A program made the translations under genes and the position numbers. DNA of 64,000 bases from Prauserella salsuginis. GTDB lineage: Bacteria > Actinomycetota > Actinomycetes > Mycobacteriales > Pseudonocardiaceae. This document shows positions 59,645-64,000 of the stretch, piece after piece. Location of the stretch: the NCBI RefSeq assembly GCF_024648885.1, contig NZ_JANBBF010000012.1, positions 310,001-374,000 on the forward strand. The letters run 5' to 3'. Numbering within the stretch: position 1 is the stretch's first letter; each line of letters begins with the position of its first letter. The notes below the pieces were generated by a model. The model was not told where the DNA came from and made no database searches. It worked only from the letters and a program-made list of their open reading frames with translations.

Positions 59645-61035
59645 GGCGCATGCGACGGACCGTCAGGGCGGCGCTGGCGCTCGGGGTGTCGGCCGTGCTG
59701 CTGGCGACCGGCTGTACGGCCGGTCCCGGCGATCGGAACCTGTCCGAGCTGGTCGCCGACGCTCCGGTCGGGGAGAAAGGACTGCTCGAGGGCAAACCCT
59801 ACGACGGTACACACATCCGGCTGCTGAGCTGCTGCAAGACGACGGCGCAGTTCGCGGCGCTGCAGCAACGCACCGGCGAGGAGTTCACGAAGAAGACCGG
59901 GATCACGGTCGAGTGGGCCAACATCCCGTACGAGTCGTACCTGCAGCAGATCGTCGCCGAGACCGCCATCGGCGGTGGCACCTACGATCTCGTCGTGTGG
60001 CCGGACGCCTACGGCGCTTCGGCGAAGATCGGCCTGCAGCCGTTGAACACGATGCTGAAGCACTCGGATCGGTCCATCGAGGAGTTTCCGCCTCCCTTCC
60101 AGGACGCCGCCCGTGCCGGCGACGACCACACCGTGTACGGGCTGCCGTTCCGCGGATTCTCGTACAACTACTTCTACCGCGAGAGCGAGTTCGAACGGCG
60201 CGGTATGGAGCCCGCCGAGACGTGGTCGGAGTTCGGGAAGCAGCTGGACGAGCTCGACGGGTCGGGCGGCCGCTCGGCCCTGGCCGGGCAGTACGGCCGT
60301 AACGGCGGCCAGAACCTCTACACGTGGCTGGCGATGCTCTGGAGCAACGGCGGTGAGGTGCTCGACGAGGACGGGGATCCGGCGTTCACGACGCCCGCGG
60401 CGGTCGAGGCGACGGAGCGGTACATCGACCTGCTGCGTGACGGTCACAGCCCGCCGGCGTCGGTCAACTGGACGGAGACCGACGCGACGCAGTCCTTCGA
60501 GCAGAACAGCAGCAATTCGGTGTTCACGTGGGGCTGGCAGATCGACGACTTCACCGATCCCGGCAAGGTGCAACCGGAGGTCGCCGACGACATCGGAGTG
60601 GCGCCGCTGCCGGGGTGGGGCGGCAAACAGGCCGTCACGTACGGCTACACGTGGCTGATGGGCGTGCTCAACACGTCGGAGAACCAGGGCGCGGCGTGGG
60701 AGTACCTGAAGTGGCTCACTCATCCCGACACCGAAAGGGACGTCGCGCTGGACAAGTCCGATCCGGACACGGCGACCAGCGTCGTCGTGCACAACGAGAA
60801 CATGCGCGACGACGCAGTGAACGAGGCCAACCACGGACTGCCCCGACTGCAGGAACGCGCGTTGCGCAGTGCCAGGACGGTGCCGATGACCATCGACTGG
60901 CCTCAGGTACAGGACGTGCTCGAGGTGGCGATCAACGAGATGGCGCACGGCGCCGATGTGCCCAGTCGGCTCGCCCGCGCGGCGGACGAGGTGCAGGCAC
61001 TGCTGGACCGTGGCCGAGCAGGAGGCGAATCATGA
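59641..61035 (+). CDS. ABC importer substrate-binding lipoprotein
   Basis: Protein of 464 residues. N-terminal lipoprotein signal: basic MRRMRRTVR, a hydrophobic stretch and the lipobox LLATGC with the acylated Cys near residue 25. The rest is a type I/CUT1 extracellular solute-binding protein: FTKKTGITVEWANIPYESYLQQIVAE, DLVVWPDAYGASA, YGLPFRGFSYNYFYRESEF and AWEYLKWLTHPDTE. The double Cys in RLLSCCKTTAQF near residue 63 is unusual for the family and could form a disulfide. Likely ligand is a sugar or polyol derivative; it overlaps the next gene as ATGA. Confidence 0.9.
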   Translation: MRRMRRTVRAALALGVSAVLLATGCTAGPGDRNLSELVADAPVGEKGLLEGKPYDGTHIRLLSCCKTTAQFAALQQRTGEEFTKKTGITVEWANIPYESYLQQIVAETAIGGGTYDLVVWPDAYGASAKIGLQPLNTMLKHSDRSIEEFPPPFQDAARAGDDHTVYGLPFRGFSYNYFYRESEFERRGMEPAETWSEFGKQLDELDGSGGRSALAGQYGRNGGQNLYTWLAMLWSNGGEVLDEDGDPAFTTPAAVEATERYIDLLRDGHSPPASVNWTETDATQSFEQNSSNSVFTWGWQIDDFTDPGKVQPEVADDIGVAPLPGWGGKQAVTYGYTWLMGVLNTSENQGAAWEYLKWLTHPDTERDVALDKSDPDTATSVVVHNENMRDDAVNEANHGLPRLQERALRSARTVPMTIDWPQVQDVLEVAINEMAHGADVPSRLARAADEVQALLDRGRAGGES

Positions 61036-62042
61036 CCGAAACCGTGACGGTGGAGCGTTGGCCGGTCCCGGTCGCCTACGAGCCGTACCGCGACCCCGAG
61101 GAGTTCATCATCGAGTGGACCGACCGCATCTGGGTACGCCGCGGGGTCGGCCTGATCCGCGACAACTACGCGGCCGACGCGGTGGTCCACGGGGCCTACG
61201 GCACGAGCCGCGGTGTCGAACCGGTCGTGCGGTCGACGTTGACGAAGATCGCGGCCTACCCGGATCGGGTGGGGCAGGCCGAGGACGTGGTGTGGGAGCG
61301 GCGGGGCGACGACGCTTTCCTGAGCTCGCACCGGATCTACAGCACGGGTACGCACACCGGGATCTCGGCCTACGGACCGCCGACGCACCGCTCGTTCTCG
61401 TCGCGCACCATCGCCACGTGCCTCTACCGCCGTGGCGTGATGGAGTACGAGTGGGTGATCCGCGACGAGTACGCGGTCGTGGCGCAGCTCGGTCTCGACC
61501 CGGACGCCGTCGCGCGGGAACTGGCGTTCCCTGGCTGGCCGGACCGCGACCCGTTGCCGGACGTGCTGACGGCGGGCGAGACGGGCCCGCGGCCGGATCT
61601 GCACCGGGCGGAGTGCGAGCACGCCCTCGGACTGATCGAGCGGGTGTGGAACCAGCGGATGTTCGATGAGGTGACCGACTTCGTCGCACGGGACGTCACC
61701 TCCGACATCTCCCAGGACCGCACGCTGACCCGTCCCGACGGTTACCAGCGGGGACTGCTCGAACTGCTGGCGCCCGTCCCGGACGGGCGCTTCGAGATCA
61801 GGGACGTGGTCGCGCACGAGTCCGGGCCGCACGGCGGTGTCCGCGTCGGCGTCGTGTGGTGGCTGGACGGGACTTACTGCGGGGCGCCGGCCTACGGTCC
61901 GACGACCGGGACACCGGTGCGCCTGCTCGGGTCCTCGCAGTTCCTGTTCCGGGACGGCAGGATCGTGCGGGAATGGCGGGTCTACGACGAGCTCTCGATC
62001 ATGGCGCAGATCGCGCGGGCGCGCGGCGACGAACCGTCATGA
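61032..62042 (+). CDS. tandem SnoaL-like protein
   Basis: Protein of 336 residues that appears to hold two NTF2-like domains. Domain one, about 20-150: FIIEWTDRIWVRRGVGLIRDNYAADAVVHGAYG and MEYEWVIRDEYAVVAQLGLD. Domain two, about 205-330: ALGLIERVWNQRMFDEVTDFVARDVTSDI, FEIRDVVAHESG and REWRVYDELSIMAQIARA. Both end in the same E/R-WVxDEYxxxAQ pattern, which indicates an internal duplication. GGAGG lies 6 bases before the ATG, within the binding-protein gene. Possibly a lyase or isomerase of the imported compound; no evidence for the reaction. Confidence 0.72.
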   Translation: MTETVTVERWPVPVAYEPYRDPEEFIIEWTDRIWVRRGVGLIRDNYAADAVVHGAYGTSRGVEPVVRSTLTKIAAYPDRVGQAEDVVWERRGDDAFLSSHRIYSTGTHTGISAYGPPTHRSFSSRTIATCLYRRGVMEYEWVIRDEYAVVAQLGLDPDAVARELAFPGWPDRDPLPDVLTAGETGPRPDLHRAECEHALGLIERVWNQRMFDEVTDFVARDVTSDISQDRTLTRPDGYQRGLLELLAPVPDGRFEIRDVVAHESGPHGGVRVGVVWWLDGTYCGAPAYGPTTGTPVRLLGSSQFLFRDGRIVREWRVYDELSIMAQIARARGDEPS

Positions 62043-62933
62043 TCTGCTGAGCAGCATGCGCTGGGCGAGCCGGGCGAGTTCGCGGCTCGCGGGGGAGAGC
62101 ACCTCGCCTTCCCTGCGGACGAGCGCGATCGTGTCGTGGAGCGGTTCGGCGAATCCGACCGTGTGCACCGACGGCGGGCACACGGAGCTTTCCGCCACCG
62201 CACGCGACACGATCGTGTCCCCGATACCGCGAGCGACGAGCGCGAGGGCGGACTCGACGTGTTCGACCTCGATCCACGGTTCGAGCTTGACACCGGCGAC
62301 CTGCGCGCGTTCGGCGAGCTGCCTGCGCGTCGGATCGGCCCAGCCGTAATGCGCGTCGTAGAGGATCAGTCGGGACCGGCCGAGTCCCGCGGTCGTGACC
62401 GGTTCGGCCACGCGTGCCGGATCGGCGCTGGCGTACCGGACCTCGTCGCGCAGCAGTGGTGTGACGTCGAGGCCGTCGTCGTCGATGGGCAGCACGACGA
62501 GGCCCGCCTCGACGGTGCCCGCGGCCACGGCGGACGCCACCTCGACCGAGTTCAATCCGATCAGCCGGATCCGCACCTCGGGGTAGTTGTCGTGGAACTG
62601 TTCGGCCAGGTCGGACAGCAGGTAGTACGCGGCGTTGCGCAGCAGGCCGAAGGTGGCGACACCGCCCCGGAGCGATCGGACGGACCGCAGCGCCTGTTCG
62701 GCGCCGTCGGCAGCCGCGACGGCGCGTTCGGCGAACGGCAGCAGCGCCGAGCCGGCAGCTGTGAGCACGAGACGCCTGCCGCCGCGAGAGAACACGGGGG
62801 TGCCGTGCTCGTCCTCCAGCTTCCGGATCAATTCCGACACGGAGGCCTGTGTGATGTCCATCCGCGCGGCCGCCGCGGTGAACGACCCGGTGCGCACCGC
62901 CTCCAGGAACGCGCGGAGCTGTTTCAGAGTCAC
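62037..62933 (-). CDS. LysR-family regulator
   Basis: Protein of 298 residues: HTH TLKQLRAFLEAVRTGSFTAAAARMDITQASVSELIRKLE, then effector domain with ATFGLLRNAAYYLLSDLAEQFHDNYPEVRIRLIG and ARGIGDTIVSRAV. Its 3' end overlaps the SnoaL-like gene by 6 bases, tail to tail. The GTG start lies 72 bases from the divergent histidinol-dehydrogenase-like gene, the standard arrangement of a LysR protein with its target. No clear ribosome site is seen before the GTG. Confidence 0.87.
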   Translation of the reverse strand: MTLKQLRAFLEAVRTGSFTAAAARMDITQASVSELIRKLEDEHGTPVFSRGGRRLVLTAAGSALLPFAERAVAAADGAEQALRSVRSLRGGVATFGLLRNAAYYLLSDLAEQFHDNYPEVRIRLIGLNSVEVASAVAAGTVEAGLVVLPIDDDGLDVTPLLRDEVRYASADPARVAEPVTTAGLGRSRLILYDAHYGWADPTRRQLAERAQVAGVKLEPWIEVEHVESALALVARGIGDTIVSRAVAESSVCPPSVHTVGFAEPLHDTIALVRREGEVLSPASRELARLAQRMLLSRS

Positions 62934-62992
62934 AGGGAAACCCTATCGCAAGGTCAGGATTGCATGGGGTTGTCCTTTGCTTGTGGTCTCTC

Positions 62993-62998
62993 TAGCGT
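62993..62998 (+). promoter_or_regulatory. -10-like box before the right-edge HDH-like gene
   Basis: TAGCGT lies 7 bases before the ATG at 63006 and no ribosome site is present, which fits a leaderless message. Upstream, CGCAA and TTGCA words at 62947-62951 and 62960-62964 form a weak inverted repeat that could be the LysR site. The same TAGCGT hexamer appears in the iacA-like promoter at 33719. Confidence 0.4.
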
Positions 62999-63005
62999 CG
63001 ATCGC

Positions 63006-64000
63006 ATGAAATTCAGTTCTTCACGACTGGCCGAACTGGACGGTGCGTACCGCGTACTGAAGGAACCGGTCGACCGGCCGGCGGCCCAACGGGATCCGGC
63101 CGTCGCCGAACGGGTGTCGGCGATGTTGTCCGACATCGAGCGCGACGGGATGGACGCGGTGCTGCGGTACGCGCGCGAACTCGACGGCTGGGACGGCGGT
63201 GACATCGAACTCGGTGCGGGGGATCTGGAACGCTCCGGTGACGAGTTGCCGAAGGAGGTGCGGGCCGGCCTCGAACTGGGAGCCGAGCGCACCCGAGCGT
63301 TCGCACTGGCCCAGCGTGCCCACCTCGTCGACTTCGAGACCGAGCTCGCGCCCGGACTGGTCACGGGTCACCGCTACGTGCCCGTCGAACGTGTCGGTGC
63401 GTACCTTCCGGCCGGCCGGTTTCCCCTGCTCGCCAGTGCATTCATGACCGCGGGCGTCGCGAAGGCCGCGGGAGTGCCCACGGTGCTCGCGTGCAGTCCG
63501 CCGGGGCCGGACGGCCGGGCCCACCCCGCCGTCCTGTACTCGGCCTATCTGTCCGGTGTGGACCGTGCGTACGCGCTCGGCGGGGTGCAGGCCCTGGCCG
63601 CGATGGCGTTCGGGCTGCTCGGCGAGCCCGAGGTGGACATGATCGTGGGCGCAGGCAACGCCTTCGTCGCCGAGGCGAAACGCCAGCTGTTCGGTACGGT
63701 CGCGATCGACCTGCTCGCAGGTCCCTCCGAAGTGGCGGTCATCGCCGACGAGACGGCGGATCCCGAGCTGGTCGCGGCCGACCTGCTCGGGCAGGCCGAG
63801 CACGGGGTGAACTCACCGGCGGCTCTCGTCACGACGTCGCAGCGGCTCGGGGAGCAGGTGATCGCCGAGGTCGACCGCCAGCTCGCGACGTTGGCGACCC
63901 GTGAGATCGCGGGGCCCGCCTGGCGTGACCACGGCTCGGTCACCTGGGCCAAGGACGCCGCCACGGCGGTCGCACTGATGGACGACCTGGCCCCCGAACA
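63006..64000 (+). CDS. second histidinol-dehydrogenase-like enzyme, cut by the window edge
   Basis: The first 331 residues are visible. HisD-family parts match the paralogue at 53.2-54.5 kb: RDPAVAERVSAMLSDIERDGMDAVLRYARELDGW, YVPVERVGAYLPAGRFPL, YALGGVQALAAMAFG, GAGNAFVAEAKRQLFG, DLLAGPSEVAVIADETADP and the zinc-binding GQAEHGVNS. The catalytic EH pair and C-terminal zinc site lie beyond the edge. Divergent from a LysR gene that probably regulates it. As with the first copy, no histidine genes are near, so a catabolic dehydrogenase of another vicinal alcohol is likely. Confidence 0.82.
   Translation, partial: MKFSSSRLAELDGAYRVLKEPVDRPAAQRDPAVAERVSAMLSDIERDGMDAVLRYARELDGWDGGDIELGAGDLERSGDELPKEVRAGLELGAERTRAFALAQRAHLVDFETELAPGLVTGHRYVPVERVGAYLPAGRFPLLASAFMTAGVAKAAGVPTVLACSPPGPDGRAHPAVLYSAYLSGVDRAYALGGVQALAAMAFGLLGEPEVDMIVGAGNAFVAEAKRQLFGTVAIDLLAGPSEVAVIADETADPELVAADLLGQAEHGVNSPAALVTTSQRLGEQVIAEVDRQLATLATREIAGPAWRDHGSVTWAKDAATAVALMDDLAPE

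Overview
The window is high-GC DNA with strong G/C bias at third codon positions, frequent GTG starts, 4-nt stop/start overlaps and AGGAGG-type ribosome sites. The gene families (SCO6745-type protein, LacI/IclR/Lrp regulators, 770-residue arylsulfatases, phosphotransferase-independent sugar genes) point to an actinobacterium, probably of the Pseudonocardiales type; the exact genus is not decidable by eye. There are no RNA genes, IS elements, CRISPR arrays or prophage genes that I can see. Almost the whole stretch is a chain of catabolic islands, each with its own transporter and regulator.

Region by region: (1) 1-6.4 kb: a loose set of genes (luciferase-like oxidoreductase, two alpha/beta hydrolases, enoyl-CoA hydratase, SCO6745-type protein, an orphan protein with a tRNA-guanine-transglycosylase-like zinc motif) and a beheaded LysR gene. 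(2) 6.6-11.7 kb: a tight 4-hydroxybenzoate/protocatechuate operon pcaH-pcaG-pcaB-pcaC-pobA, divergent from an IclR regulator with a palindromic operator between them. pcaD and the later beta-ketoadipate steps are absent here. (3) 11.7-26.2 kb: a sulfate-ester island with two Cys-type arylsulfatases, a DUF202 pair, an aromatic-acid-type MFS carrier, SDR, SnoaL-like protein, Baeyer-Villiger-type monooxygenase, zinc alcohol dehydrogenase, LysR regulator, an aldehyde dehydrogenase remnant and a formylglycine-generating enzyme able to mature the sulfatases. (4) 26.5-38.9 kb: a set matching, by family and size, the indole-3-acetate (auxin) catabolic genes iacA-iacH of Proteobacteria, here with a cytosolic PAS histidine kinase, a FixJ/NarL-type response regulator and a sodium:solute symporter. 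(5) 38.9-42.7 kb: a double-unit Lrp regulator divergent from an amidohydrolase plus symporter. (6) 42.8-50.3 kb: a complete L-rhamnose operon (MFS carrier, mutarotase, isomerase, aldolase-dehydrogenase fusion, kinase) with a LacI regulator and two matching operators. (7) 50.5-64 kb: a sugar-type ABC importer and a catabolic operon built on a histidinol-dehydrogenase-like enzyme, SDR, HpcH/HpaI aldolase, alpha/beta hydrolase and bicupin, under another LacI repressor, followed by a tandem SnoaL-like protein, a LysR regulator and a second histidinol-dehydrogenase-like gene cut by the window edge. The substrate of this last island is not recognisable.

The most interesting points are the auxin-type cluster with its two-component system and a promoter motif shared by its two operons, a roughly 90-bp regulatory module duplicated on either side of the monooxygenase/LysR block, the sulfatase/FGE/DUF202 association, and the unassigned pathway at the right end.
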